Shown piece after piece: positions 17,103 to 26,940 of a DNA stretch of 53,996 bases (within the stretch, counting starts at the first letter, position 1; each line of letters opens with the position of its first letter). The DNA is from Marinobacter halodurans (GTDB lineage: Bacteria; Pseudomonadota; Gammaproteobacteria; Pseudomonadales; Oleiphilaceae). Both the position numbers and the translations under genes were made by a program. The stretch covers positions 1 to 53,996 of the forward strand of contig NZ_SJDL01000038.1 in the NCBI RefSeq assembly GCF_004327985.1. The letters are read 5' to 3'. Below the pieces are notes generated by a model. That model made no database searches and was not told the DNA's origin. It saw nothing but the letters and a program-made list of their open reading frames with translations.

Positions 17103-17504
17103 ATGAAAATCGTAGACCTGCAAAACATCATCGGAAGTGACGCCGACGTATTCGGTCCGGGCGAGAAGCCCTGGAACAGCCGCCGTCTGCTATTGAAGAA
17201 GGATGGCATGGGTTTCTCGATGCACGAGACCATCATCCCGGCCAACAGCGAATTCACCTTCTGGTACAAGAACCACCTGGAAGCCGTCTACTGCGTGTCG
17301 GGCAATGGCAGCATCGAAGACCTGGCCACCGGTGAAGTGCACCAGATTCACGACGGCATCCTGTACGCGCTGGATAAGCACGACAAGCACATCCTGCGTG
17401 GCGGTAGCGAAGACATGCGCCTGATCTGCACCTTCAACCCGCCGGTCAGCGGCCGCGAAACCCACGACCCCGACGGCTCCTACAACCTGCCGGACGACGA
17501 GTAA
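17103..17504 (+). CDS. ectC: EctC-type ectoine synthase, orphan copy
   Basis: 133 residues in a single cupin. EctC closes N-gamma-acetyl-diaminobutyrate into ectoine. The three iron ligands known from EctC structures are present in the right spacing: E60 (in HLEAVYC), Y88 and H96 (YALDKHDKH), as are the W24-N-S-R segment and the C-terminal GRETHDPDGSY. No ectA, ectB, ectD or ask_ect gene is beside it: upstream is the GTPase and downstream the convergent TerC. Orphan EctC proteins are known and may use imported or alternative substrates. Fold and family are confident; substrate is not. Confidence 0.85.
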   Translation: MKIVDLQNIIGSDADVFGPGEKPWNSRRLLLKKDGMGFSMHETIIPANSEFTFWYKNHLEAVYCVSGNGSIEDLATGEVHQIHDGILYALDKHDKHILRGGSEDMRLICTFNPPVSGRETHDPDGSYNLPDDE

Positions 17505-17518
17505 GCCATAGCGTCCGA

Positions 17519-17546
17519 CACCACCTGCCCGGCCGGGCGGGTGGTG
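17519..17546 (+). terminator. Stem-loop after ectC
   Basis: CACCACC (17519-17525) pairs with GGTGGTG (17540-17546), with inner GCCCGG/CCGGGC pairing. There is no T-run, so termination would be inefficient or Rho-aided. It lies 15 bp after the ectC stop. Confidence 0.4.
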
Positions 17547-17642
17547 CTCCCTCCCGGTTGCTCCCTTCCTGAACCCGATAATCTGCGACCGCGCCGGGGC
17601 TGATATCGGCAGATCCGGGCCCCGGCCAGTCCTGGCTTTCCC

Positions 17643-18410
<768 letters not shown>

Positions 18411-18449
18411 AGTGTCCGTCCTCAGTAAGTCGTTTGCTCGATACGTGGT

Positions 18450-19370
18450 TTAGAAGGTGACTGAATCCGTGCGGGCGCCCTGCAGCCAGAGCGCCCAGTT
18501 GTCCTGCAACACGCGCATGCCGCCGATGTAGTTGTCGTCCACCAGGCCGGCGGCCAGGGTACGGTCGCCGCGCTGGTACTGGTGGATCAGGCGCACCAGG
18601 AAGCTGCGCCCGGTGGGGGTCGACAGCAGGAAATACACGAATTCCCCGGTCTGGGCCTGCAGGGAATACCCCTTGTCGGCGTAGTGATTGGCCCAGTCCC
18701 GGCTCTGCATCGCCAGGAAATCGGCCACCTCCGGCAGCATCCGGTGGGCCCGCATGTAGTCCACCACCCGGGTGTTCTCGGGATGGGCATCGATGACCAG
18801 GCGGCCGTCCTGGCGGTGGAGCATTTCCATCTGCTCGGCCAGGCCTTCGTTGAGCCAGGCCGGCACATAGGGGGTCAGGGTGGCGACAATGGCGTGGGCG
18901 GTTTCGTGGCTGATGGTGCGTATCGTGCCCTCGCGGTCTTCGCGTACATACGCGGCAATCTGGTTGCCATCGCCCAGGAAGATCCCCCGCGAGGGCGGTA
19001 CGGGCCCACGGGTGTGGTTGGCCACGAACCGGTCATAGGTCGCCTTGTCCGGCAGGATCCGGATGTTGACCGGGACGGTGCGGTGGATGTCGAAATAGAG
19101 GACGTCATCGAAGAAGGCGTAGACGTTGTTCACGTTCGCCGAGATGTCGGCCCGTTCGTCATCGGTCAGGGTGACGCCCTCGGTGACGATGTCGATCTGG
19201 AAGCGCTGGAACCGGGAGGCGCTGCCGCGCACGTCCACCCGTTCCTGCTGGCGGTCCGGTTCCTTTCTATCGCTGAAATGCACCACACCGTTCTCGTCGG
19301 TGTAGCGGTAGATGTCCGCGTGTCCCCACAGGGGCAACAGGCACAATGCCAACAACAGCCCACGTGTCAT
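18450..19370 (-). CDS. Exported DUF4124 / gluzincin-type metalloprotease
   Basis: 306 residues. A signal peptide (about 1-18) leads into a short DUF4124 domain (DIYRYTDENGVVHFSDR), then a peptidase-MA-like domain with zinc motif H155-E-T-A-H159 and Glu residues in LNEGLAEQ (E175, E179), one of which is the likely third ligand. DUF4124 is common at the N-terminus of periplasmic proteins. Predicted to be a periplasmic or envelope peptidase; substrate unknown. It lies just upstream of terC on the same strand. Confidence 0.82.
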   Translation of the reverse strand: MTRGLLLALCLLPLWGHADIYRYTDENGVVHFSDRKEPDRQQERVDVRGSASRFQRFQIDIVTEGVTLTDDERADISANVNNVYAFFDDVLYFDIHRTVPVNIRILPDKATYDRFVANHTRGPVPPSRGIFLGDGNQIAAYVREDREGTIRTISHETAHAIVATLTPYVPAWLNEGLAEQMEMLHRQDGRLVIDAHPENTRVVDYMRAHRMLPEVADFLAMQSRDWANHYADKGYSLQAQTGEFVYFLLSTPTGRSFLVRLIHQYQRGDRTLAAGLVDDNYIGGMRVLQDNWALWLQGARTDSVTF

Positions 19371-19508
19371 ACGTCTATCCGATCATCCTTGCCGTTACGG
19401 GCTGAGTGTATAGTGACCGGTCGGGAACAACCAGTACCCTGTCCGAATCCCGGCCGATTGCGGATAATGCGGTCCGTACGAAGCGATCTTTCTTTGCGAG
19501 GAGCCCCT

Positions 19509-19898
19509 GTGACGCCGTGGCGCAGTCGTCTGAAACGCTGGTTCGGTGGCCAAAAGCCGCCGGCGAACCTGATCATCGTGGGTGTGGGCTATCCCGGTTT
19601 CAGTCTGGGACAGGCCGTTCAGGCCAGCGGCCGCTTCCACCTCGTCGCGTTTATTGACGATGAGCCCTGGAACAACCGGACCCGGCTCCTGGGGGCGACG
19701 GTGCAATATCCCGGGGAACTGGCGGCACTGATTCAGCGGCATGAGGTCAAGGTGGTGGTTCGGATTGAGGGAGAGCCGCCGGTGATCGCGGATAATATCT
19801 GGGAGGAGGTTATGGCCACCGGTGTCCGGACGCTCACCTTGCGCGCGGATTCGGATACCGAGACACGCTTGTCGGAGTTGCGGGGCATTCAGGACTGA
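19509..19898 (+). CDS. Rossmann-fold nucleotide-binding protein
   Basis: 129 residues from GTG 19509, which has GAGGAG 5 nt upstream; an ATG at 19467 in frame lacks a ribosome site. After a basic N-terminus comes a dinucleotide-binding beta-alpha-beta unit (LIIVGVGYPGFSLGQAV), then VAFIDDEPW and an inner strand VKVVVRI. This resembles the N-terminal CoA/NAD-binding domain of polysaccharide enzymes such as PglD or WbpM, without a catalytic domain. It may be a sensor or accessory protein; function unknown. Confidence 0.72.
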   Translation: MTPWRSRLKRWFGGQKPPANLIIVGVGYPGFSLGQAVQASGRFHLVAFIDDEPWNNRTRLLGATVQYPGELAALIQRHEVKVVVRIEGEPPVIADNIWEEVMATGVRTLTLRADSDTETRLSELRGIQD

Positions 19899-19926
19899 CA
19901 GCCCGTGCCGGGGCAGCGAGCGGACA

Positions 19927-20005
19927 CCCTTGCCTTCGCTGGAATAGACGGCCGTCCCTGGCCGCTATTCCGACCGGGACGTCCATGTCCCTCCTTCGGC
20001 AAGGG
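19927..20005. repeat. Nested inverted repeats between convergent genes
   Basis: The outer pair is CCCTTGCC (19927-19934) with GGCAAGGG (19998-20005). The inner pair is GGAATAG (19941-19947) with CTATTCC (19965-19971), continued by CGGCC/GGCCG around a 6-base loop. It lies between two convergent genes and probably ends transcription from one or both sides, though it has no T-run. It could also be a REP-like element. Confidence 0.5.
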
Positions 20006-20061
20006 CATCCACTCGCTTCCCGTTGAGTCTCGGGGTGAACGCCCAGCCTGATTCCGTTGCT

Positions 20062-21237
20062 TCAGATGTAATAGTCCTGAAGCGGAGGAAAACCGTTGAA
20101 GCACACCGCGCTGTATGTGGTGGTATACGCACCCGTGGTCAGCCAGTAAAGTCGGTCGCCCATCGCCAGGTTCAGCGGCAGGCCGTACTTGTAGTGTTCG
20201 TACATAATGTCGGCACTGTCGCAGGTCGGGCCGGCGATCACCACGTCTTCGCATTCCCCGGTTTTCTCGGTGTGGATCGGGAACTTGATGGACTCGTCCA
20301 GCGTCTCGATCAGCCCCGAGAACTTGCCCACGTCGGTGAACACCCAGCGGTGCAGACCGGTGCGGGATTTACGGGAAATCAGCACCACCTCACTCACCAG
20401 CACGCCGGCGTTGGCAATCAGCGAACGACCCGGCTCGATGATCACTTCCGGGAAGTCGTCGCCGAAATCCTCACGGATAAAGCGCTGGATTTCCTCGGCG
20501 TAGGTGCCCAGTTCGTTGGTCCGGGTCATGTAGTTGGCCGGGAAACCACCGCCCATGTTGATCATCTTCAGCTCGATACCGTCTTCCTCGCGCAGGCGAT
20601 CGAAGATCACCTTCACGTTGCCCAGCGCCGCGTCCCAGGCGCCGATTTCACGCTGCTGGGAACCCACGTGGAACGACACGCCGTAGGGCACCAGGCCCAG
20701 GTCGCGGGCCAGGATCAGCAGGTCCATCGCCATGTCGGTGTGGCAGCCGAACTTGCGGGACAGCGGCCAGTCGGCGGTCTGGGTGCCTTCGGTCAGGATG
20801 CGCACGTACACCTTCGAGCCCGGTGCGGCCTTGGCGATGTTGCGCAGGTCCGCTTCGGAATCCGTGGCGAACAGGCGCACGCCCCGCTCGTAGAACGCGC
20901 GCACGTCCTTCGCCTTCTTGATGGTGTTGCCGTAACTGATGCGATCCGGCGAGACGTCCAGGGCCATCACCTTGTCCAGCTCATAGATGGAGGCGATGTC
21001 GAAATTCGAACCCCGATCCCGCAGCATGGTCAGGATTTCCGGCGCCGGGTTGGCTTTCACCGCGTAATAGACTTTGGCGTACGGGAAATTTTCCACCAGT
21101 TCGTTGTACTGACGGTTAATCGTGGCCGTATCGACCACCAGGAACGGGGTTTCTTTCGTATCGGCAAAGGTCTTGATGCGCTGGAAAGTCGCATCGTCGT
21201 AGTAGTCGGAAACCTGGATCGGGGCGTGTTCGTTCAT
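20062..21237 (-). CDS. Ornithine/lysine decarboxylase, fold type III PLP
   Basis: 391 residues, the length of short alanine-racemase-fold ornithine/lysine decarboxylases. The PLP Lys is K61 in YYAVKANPAP. The glycine-rich phosphate site is MINMGGGFPANY, and the active-site Cys-Asp is C339-D340 in GPTCDSAD. It makes putrescine or cadaverine for polyamine synthesis. Ornithine is the likelier substrate by similarity to Pseudomonas SpeC, but Lys cannot be excluded. Its leader contains a terminator-like hairpin (21272-21302), which suggests controlled expression. Confidence 0.9.
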   Translation of the reverse strand: MNEHAPIQVSDYYDDATFQRIKTFADTKETPFLVVDTATINRQYNELVENFPYAKVYYAVKANPAPEILTMLRDRGSNFDIASIYELDKVMALDVSPDRISYGNTIKKAKDVRAFYERGVRLFATDSEADLRNIAKAAPGSKVYVRILTEGTQTADWPLSRKFGCHTDMAMDLLILARDLGLVPYGVSFHVGSQQREIGAWDAALGNVKVIFDRLREEDGIELKMINMGGGFPANYMTRTNELGTYAEEIQRFIREDFGDDFPEVIIEPGRSLIANAGVLVSEVVLISRKSRTGLHRWVFTDVGKFSGLIETLDESIKFPIHTEKTGECEDVVIAGPTCDSADIMYEHYKYGLPLNLAMGDRLYWLTTGAYTTTYSAVCFNGFPPLQDYYI

Positions 21238-21271
21238 GGACGTCTATGGGTTCCTCATCTGGGACGACGCC

Positions 21272-21302
21272 AATAAAAATGGCCCGGACAATGGTCCGGG
21301 CC
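21272..21302 (-). terminator. Terminator-like hairpin in the decarboxylase leader
   Basis: On the minus strand GGCCCGGAC-CATT-GTCCGGGCC (21302-21281) is a perfect 9-bp stem followed by ATTTTTATT. It lies 35 bp before the decarboxylase start. The upstream neighbour (MOSC) is divergent, so no gene exists for it to terminate except the decarboxylase transcript itself. A transcriptional attenuator is the simplest reading. Confidence 0.6.
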
Positions 21303-21438
21303 GGTATGGGCGCGAATGTAGGAACAAATCGGGGACCCGGATAGTGCGCAAATCTACCCATAACCCGGCGACGCGATATGGCACGAAAGTTTCCCGCTAC
21401 GTACCATCAACCCCTCACCTGACGATCAAGGAGCGACC

Positions 21439-21975
21439 ATGGCCGCACAACGCCTGCAGGATCTGATGAATACCCTCCCGCAACAGGGCACGCTTGAATG
21501 GATCGGCCTGCGGCCGGGCCGGGACGAACCCATGCTGGCGCCGGAATCCGCCACCATCGAGCGGGGCCAGGGGCTGATCGGCGACCGCTTCCGGGGCCGT
21601 CCGGAGAGCAAGCGCCAGGTGACACTGATCCAGGCGGAGCACCTGCCGGTGATTGCCTCGCTCGTACACCAGGACGCGATCACCCCCGACCGGCTGCGCC
21701 GAAACTTGGTGGTCCGCGGCCTCAACCTGCTGGCGCTCAAGGGCAAACGCTTCCGGGTGGGTGAGGCGGTGCTGGAAATGACCGGGCTGTGCGATCCCTG
21801 TTCCAAGATGGAGGGCGAACTCGGGCCCGGGGGTTACAACGCCATGCGCGGGCATGGCGGAATCACCACACGGGTCATCGAGGGCGGCGAGATCCGGCTG
21901 GGGGATGTAATCGAGGTGCTGGCGTCAGACCGCGCGCCGGTGCAGACGTCGTTCGATGACCTGACAACCGGGTGA
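21439..21975 (+). CDS. MOSC-domain protein
   Basis: 178 residues forming a single MOSC domain. The conserved Cys lies in GLCDPCSKME, and GDRFRG, RRNLVV and MRGHGGI are typical family motifs. MOSC proteins carry or bind sulfur and molybdenum cofactor (for example YiiM or the MOCO sulfurase C-terminus). AAGGAG lies 6 nt before the start. The 3' end overlaps the convergent cra gene by 51 bp. The substrate is unknown. Confidence 0.9.
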   Translation: MAAQRLQDLMNTLPQQGTLEWIGLRPGRDEPMLAPESATIERGQGLIGDRFRGRPESKRQVTLIQAEHLPVIASLVHQDAITPDRLRRNLVVRGLNLLALKGKRFRVGEAVLEMTGLCDPCSKMEGELGPGGYNAMRGHGGITTRVIEGGEIRLGDVIEVLASDRAPVQTSFDDLTTG

Positions 21976-22911
21976 GGTCACACCACCGATCGCGGATAGC
22001 GCTGCTTTCAGGGTGGCCGCCGCGATGGCCTCGTGCTGCTGCGGCAGGGCATTGACCCGGATCGGCAGGAAATCCAGCAGGCGGTCGTCGCCGAAGGTGG
22101 CCAGGTGCAGGTCCGCGGGCAGGCCGGCCGGCCGCTCCAGCAACACGTCCAGCACCCCCTGGAGCAGGGAATAGGAGGCCGTCACCAGTGCGTCCGGCTG
22201 GCCCCGCTCCGCCAGCAACTCCCGGGCCAGGGCTGCGCCGGAGGCCCGGTCGAACCGATCGCCGCTCATCACGATGGCCTCGCCGCTCCAGTCTGCGACG
22301 GCCTCTTCGAAGCCCTGGCGCCGCTGGCGGGTCATGGCCAGCTCGGGCAGGGCATCCAGCCAGACCACCGAATGCACCCCCGGGCCCAGCACCGAACGGG
22401 TGAGAGCGGCCGCGCCGGCCTGGTTATCACTGACGATGCAGGTCAGTTGCGCTGGATCCTGGGCCCGGTCCACGGCGATCACCGGCAGTCCCTCGGCCTG
22501 CAGATCCCGATAGAAGGTGCTGTCCGGCGGCAGGCAGCTCGCCACGATCAGGGCATCGCAACGCCGCGCCCGGAACGACAGCGCCAGCGAGCGCTCGGTC
22601 TCGGCGTCGTCGTCGGAGCCTGCGATCAGCAGCTGATAGCCTTCGGCGCGGGAGCCCACTTCCAGCAACTTGGCCAGGCGGGCGTAACTGGCGTTCTCCA
22701 GGTCCGGCAGGATGAAGCCCAGGGTGCGCGACTGGCCGCCACGCAGGGCCGCCGCCTGGGCATCGATGCGGAAGCCATGCTCCCGGGCCAGTGTGGTTAC
22801 CCGCTCCACGGTCTCGGGCTTGATGCGGTTGACGGCGGCACGGCCGTTCAGCACATAGCTTGCCGTGGTGCGTGATACGCCGGCCAGTCGTGCCAGTTCT
22901 GCCAAGGTCAT
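21925..22911 (-). CDS. cra: LacI-family fructose repressor (Cra/FruR)
   Basis: 328 residues. The N-terminal LacI HTH (MTLAELARLAGVSRTTASYV) is followed by the hinge region and a periplasmic-binding-like effector domain. ATG 22911 has AGGAG 6 nt upstream; the in-frame ATG at 22950 lacks one. It is divergent from the fructose PTS operon, whose promoter carries a Cra-like operator. FruR/Cra is relieved by fructose 1-phosphate, the product of the PTS and the substrate of FruK. In a species with one fruBKA operon it is probably a local regulator. Confidence 0.9.
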   Translation of the reverse strand: MTLAELARLAGVSRTTASYVLNGRAAVNRIKPETVERVTTLAREHGFRIDAQAAALRGGQSRTLGFILPDLENASYARLAKLLEVGSRAEGYQLLIAGSDDDAETERSLALSFRARRCDALIVASCLPPDSTFYRDLQAEGLPVIAVDRAQDPAQLTCIVSDNQAGAAALTRSVLGPGVHSVVWLDALPELAMTRQRRQGFEEAVADWSGEAIVMSGDRFDRASGAALARELLAERGQPDALVTASYSLLQGVLDVLLERPAGLPADLHLATFGDDRLLDFLPIRVNALPQQHEAIAAATLKAALSAIGGVTSPGCQVIERRLHRRAV

Positions 22912-23041
22912 CAGCGTCTCCTGCGCTTCCGTTATCGATAGGGGCGACATTCTAAGGGATCACAGCGTTCGGCGTGATCCGGACCGGTCATCCATACTGC
23001 TTGAAATCTGATCAATGTTGTTTCATGATCCATTCTAGTCA

Positions 23042-23081
23042 TTGCTGACACGATTCAGCAAATGCTTAAATACGTTTTTAA
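23042..23081 (+). promoter_or_regulatory. fru promoter with two Cra/FruR-like operators
   Basis: TTGCTGACACGATTCAGCAA (23042-23061) is a near-perfect dyad that matches the E. coli Cra consensus GCTGAAACGTTTCAGC in both outer halves. TTAAATACGTTTTTAA (23066-23081) is a second dyad with one mismatch. The promoter TTGCTG (23043-23048), 17-bp spacer and TTAAAT (23066-23071) lies within them, so a bound repressor would block RNA polymerase. Assignment to Cra is by similarity and position. Confidence 0.75.
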
Positions 23082-23140
23082 CCACGGCGCCTGACCGGCT
23101 GCTGTGAGACAACAACAAGGTCAACCAAGGGGATTTCCCC

Positions 23141-25975
23141 ATGCTTACGTTAACTGCCGACGACATCCGTCTGGGCTGCCGCGCCGCCAACTGGCGCGAG
23201 GCCCTCGCCCTGGCCGGCGAGGAGCTGGAAGCCGCAGGCCGGACCACCCCCGAATACCTGCAAGGCCTGCTGGACCGCGAGGCCCAGTCCTCCACGGTCC
23301 TGGGCAATGGCATCGCCATCCCCCACGGCACGCCCGAGAGCCGCGAGCACGTCCGCTCCACCGGCATCCGCGTGCTGCAGTTTCCCGACGGCGTGACCTG
23401 GCACGATGACGCCCGGGTCCATGTACTGGTGACCATTGCCGCCCAGTCCGACGAGCACCTGGACATCCTGCGCCACCTCACCCGGGTGCTGGACAAGCCG
23501 GGCCTGGCCCAACAGCTGGCCGAAGCCACCGACCGGGACACCCTGCTGGCCTGCCTGTCGCGCACACCCGCCACGCCCAAGTGCGATCGCGATACCCTGC
23601 TGTTGAAGGTGCCGGCCAGCGACACCCGCGAACTGGCGCTGACCGCCGCCGCCCGCCTGCAGAGCCTGGGCTGTGTCGAGCCGCCGTTTATTGCCAGCCT
23701 GGTCGCCCAGTCCCCGCAGGCCGTAGGCCGTGGCCTGTGGCTGGTGCACGCCACCGATGGCGTCACCCAACCGGCGCTGGCGGTGGCCACCCCGGCCAAA
23801 GCCGATAGCGCGCTGGACGGCGTGCTGTGCCTGGCCGGTCAGGGCGAGGACACCCAGCCGCTGCTGGAGCAGATCGATCACCTGCTGACCCAGCCGGAAT
23901 CCATTGCCCGCCTGTCCGCCGACGAGCTGCTGGCGCGCCTGGCCGGGGAACAGGCCAACGCCGTGACCCGACAGGTCCGCCTGCTCAACGCCCACGGCCT
24001 GCACGCCCGTCCGGCCAAGCAACTGGTGCAGGTGGCCCGCCAGCAATCGCTGCCCCTGCAACTGCGCCTACTGGAAGGTGACGCCCAGGCGGTATCCGCC
24101 ACCAGCCTGACCCGCGTCATCGGTCTTGGCGCCCGCCGCGGCCAGACGCTGGTGATCAGCGCTGCCGGCGAAGGTGCCCAGGCCGCGGTGGATGCCCTGG
24201 CCCAAGCCATCGAGAGCGGACTGGGCGAGGCCGTCACGCCCCTGCGCGCCCACGATGAGCGCAAGGCAACCGACACCCCGACCCAACCGGTGGAGCCGCT
24301 GGAAACGGACACCCCCATCAAGGCCGTCGCCGCCTCACCGGGACTGGCCGTGGCACCGGCGTTCGTCATGCGCCTGCCGGAGCTGACCTACGCCGCTACG
24401 GCGAACGACCCGGACAACCAGTGCGAGCGCCTGAACCGGGCCATCGATGAGGCATTCGGACAACTGGAAGCCCTCATCCGCCAGGCCGAGGGCGGCGAGG
24501 CCGGCCCCATCCTGGCGGTCCATGCCGAAATGCTGCGGGACGACGACCTGCACCAAGCCGCATTCGACATCATCCGCGAAGGCGCCTCCGCCGAAGCGGG
24601 CTGGTGGCAGGCTATCGATACCGCGGCCAAAGCCCAGGAAGCCCTCGCCGACCGTCTTCTGGCGGAGCGGGCCGCCGACCTGCGGGACGTGGGCCGGCGC
24701 GTGCTGGCCAACCTCTGCGGCGTGGCCATGCCGACACCGCCGGATGAGGCCTACATCCTGGTGGCCGATGACCTGGGCCCGTCCGACGTGGCCCGTCTCG
24801 ACACCCAGCGCGTGCGGGGCCTGGTGACGGCCAAGGGCGGGGCGACCGCCCACAGTGCCATTCTGGCCCGCGCCCTCGGACTGCCGGCCGTGGTCGGTGT
24901 GGGTGAGCGTTTGCTGACCCTGGACAGCGGCACCGACGTCGTCGTCGACGGCGAACGCGGCTGCATCGTGCCCGCACCCGGCGCCGAGCGTCGGCGCCGC
25001 CTGAACCAGCGCCTGGAACAGCTGGAGCAACTGCAGGCCAGGGCCCATGAGGCCCGCCACGAACCGGCCAGCACCGTCGACGGTCATCAGGTGGAAGTCT
25101 GCGCCAACCTGGGCAACACGGCGCACACACCGGAAGCCGTGGAACGGGGTGCGGACGGCGTGGGCCTGCTGCGCACCGAGTTCATCTTCATGGCCCATTC
25201 CGAAGCACCGGACCTGGCCACCCAGCGCGCCGAATACGCCAAGGCCTTCGACGCCCTCGACGGCCTGCCGCTGGTGGCCCGCACCCTGGATGTGGGCGGC
25301 GACAAGCCGCTGGATTACTGGCCGCTGCCGGAAGAAGACAACCCGTTCCTGGGCCTGCGCGGCATCCGCCTGTCCCTGACCCGCCCGGAAATCCTGGAAA
25401 CCCAGTTGCGGGCCCTGCTCACCGAAGCCGGCAGCCGCCCGCTGCGGATCATGTTCCCGATGGTCAAGGACCTGGCCGAGTTCCGCGCCGCCAAGGCCCT
25501 GGTGGACAGGCTGCGCGAGGAGATCGACGCCCCGGATGTGCAGGTGGGCGTGATGATCGAGATCCCGTCCAGCGCCCTGCTGGCCCCGACCCTGGCGCCG
25601 GAAGTGGACTTCTTCTCCATCGGCACCAACGACCTGACCCAGTACACCCTGGCCATCGACCGCGGCCATCCACAACTGTCCGCCGAGTCCGACGGGCTGC
25701 ACCCGGCCGTGCTGCGGCTGATCCAGATGACCGTCCAGGCGGCCCATGAACACGGCCGCTGGGTGGGCATCTGCGGCGAGCTGGGCTCTGATCCCCAGGC
25801 CATTCCGGTACTGCTGGGCCTGGGCGTGGACGAATTCTCCGTCACCAGCCGCCGGGTGCCGCTGGTCAAGGCCTGCATCCGCAACCTGGCCCTGTCCGAC
25901 GCGAAGTCCCTCGCCCAACTGGCCCTGCAACAGGCCACGGCGAGTGACGTACGGGACAAGCTGGAGGGCGCGTAA
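23141..25975 (+). CDS. fruB: Fructose PTS EIIA-HPr-EI fusion
   Basis: 944 residues. EIIA-Fru is N-terminal (about 1-150) with active-site H62 in IPHGTPE. A middle linker (about 150-270) looks like a degenerate second EIIA-like segment. HPr follows (about 275-365) with its His in NAHGLHARPAK (near 288). Enzyme I (about 395-944) has AKGGATAHSAILA with the phospho-His near residue 571. It carries phosphate from PEP to FruA, so this cell can take up fructose without separate HPr and EI. AAGGGG lies 8 nt before ATG 23141. It overlaps fruK by one base. Confidence 0.95.
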   Translation: MLTLTADDIRLGCRAANWREALALAGEELEAAGRTTPEYLQGLLDREAQSSTVLGNGIAIPHGTPESREHVRSTGIRVLQFPDGVTWHDDARVHVLVTIAAQSDEHLDILRHLTRVLDKPGLAQQLAEATDRDTLLACLSRTPATPKCDRDTLLLKVPASDTRELALTAAARLQSLGCVEPPFIASLVAQSPQAVGRGLWLVHATDGVTQPALAVATPAKADSALDGVLCLAGQGEDTQPLLEQIDHLLTQPESIARLSADELLARLAGEQANAVTRQVRLLNAHGLHARPAKQLVQVARQQSLPLQLRLLEGDAQAVSATSLTRVIGLGARRGQTLVISAAGEGAQAAVDALAQAIESGLGEAVTPLRAHDERKATDTPTQPVEPLETDTPIKAVAASPGLAVAPAFVMRLPELTYAATANDPDNQCERLNRAIDEAFGQLEALIRQAEGGEAGPILAVHAEMLRDDDLHQAAFDIIREGASAEAGWWQAIDTAAKAQEALADRLLAERAADLRDVGRRVLANLCGVAMPTPPDEAYILVADDLGPSDVARLDTQRVRGLVTAKGGATAHSAILARALGLPAVVGVGERLLTLDSGTDVVVDGERGCIVPAPGAERRRRLNQRLEQLEQLQARAHEARHEPASTVDGHQVEVCANLGNTAHTPEAVERGADGVGLLRTEFIFMAHSEAPDLATQRAEYAKAFDALDGLPLVARTLDVGGDKPLDYWPLPEEDNPFLGLRGIRLSLTRPEILETQLRALLTEAGSRPLRIMFPMVKDLAEFRAAKALVDRLREEIDAPDVQVGVMIEIPSSALLAPTLAPEVDFFSIGTNDLTQYTLAIDRGHPQLSAESDGLHPAVLRLIQMTVQAAHEHGRWVGICGELGSDPQAIPVLLGLGVDEFSVTSRRVPLVKACIRNLALSDAKSLAQLALQQATASDVRDKLEGA

Positions 25976-26940
25976 TGGCCCGGGTACTGACCCTCACCCT
26001 CAACCCCGCCCTGGACCTGTCGGTGGAAACCCCGCCGATTCGCCTGGGCCAGGTCAACCGCACCGAACGGACCCAACTAGACGCCGCGGGCAAAGGCATC
26101 AACCTGGCGCGGGTGCTGCGCCGGCTGGGCCATGAGGTCATGGTGTCCGGCCTGCTGGGCCTGGACAACGCGGCCCCGTTCGAGCAGCTGTTCGCCGATG
26201 AAGGCCTGGAGGATCACTTCCTGCGGGTGCCCGGCACCAGCCGCACCAACGTCAAACTGGCGGAAACCGGCGGCCGGATCACCGACCTCAACGGGACCGG
26301 CTTCGACACACCGGCCGACGCCCTTAACCGGCTTCAGTTCCGCCTTAGCCCGCTGCTGGGGGGCTGCGATGCGGTGGTCATCGCCGGGAGTCTGCCGGTG
26401 GGTTTCGCGCCATCGGCCCTCGCCGAGCTGATCAGGCGCTGCGCCGAGGCGGATCGACCGGCCTGGCTGGACACCAGCGGTGCGGCACTGACCGCCGGCA
26501 TTGGCGCCCACCCGACCGGTGTCAAACCCAATGCCGAAGAGCTGGCGGAGTGGGCCGGCCGGCCCCTGCCGGACCTGACGGCCCAGGCCGATGCCGGTCG
26601 CCAGTTGCAGCAGTCGGGCATCGCCCACGTGGTGATTTCCCGCGGCGCCGATGGGGTGCTCTGGCTCAACCCGCGCCGGGACCTGCTGGCGCGGGCGCCG
26701 CAGGTGCCGGTGGTCAGCACCGTCTGCGCCGGCGATACGCTGCTCGCCGGTCTGCTCCACGGGGAACTGAGCGGCCTGGGCGATCACGCCACCCTGCAAC
26801 TGGCCACCGCCCTGTCCGCCGAATGCGTTCGTCACGTTGGCGTGGGCAATCCCGACGCCGACGACTTCCAACAACTCCAACAACACACCAGGGTTACGCC
26901 CTGGCCGGATACAACCCTGTCCGGGGAGGCATCATCATGA
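25975..26940 (+). CDS. fruK: 1-phosphofructokinase
   Basis: 321 residues, PfkB family. It phosphorylates fructose 1-phosphate to fructose 1,6-bisphosphate. It has the N-terminal TLNPALDLSVE block, GVKPNAEEL and the second PfkB signature with catalytic base D254 (VCAGDTLLAGLL). The start overlaps the fruB stop (TAATG), and its stop overlaps the fruA start (ATGA), so the three genes are translationally coupled. Confidence 0.95.
   Translation: MARVLTLTLNPALDLSVETPPIRLGQVNRTERTQLDAAGKGINLARVLRRLGHEVMVSGLLGLDNAAPFEQLFADEGLEDHFLRVPGTSRTNVKLAETGGRITDLNGTGFDTPADALNRLQFRLSPLLGGCDAVVIAGSLPVGFAPSALAELIRRCAEADRPAWLDTSGAALTAGIGAHPTGVKPNAEELAEWAGRPLPDLTAQADAGRQLQQSGIAHVVISRGADGVLWLNPRRDLLARAPQVPVVSTVCAGDTLLAGLLHGELSGLGDHATLQLATALSAECVRHVGVGNPDADDFQQLQQHTRVTPWPDTTLSGEASS

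Noticed and set aside
23150-26886. Several 250-530-residue minus-strand frames over the fructose operon
   Set aside because: They are antisense of fruB and fruK, which have full conserved domains in the plus frame.
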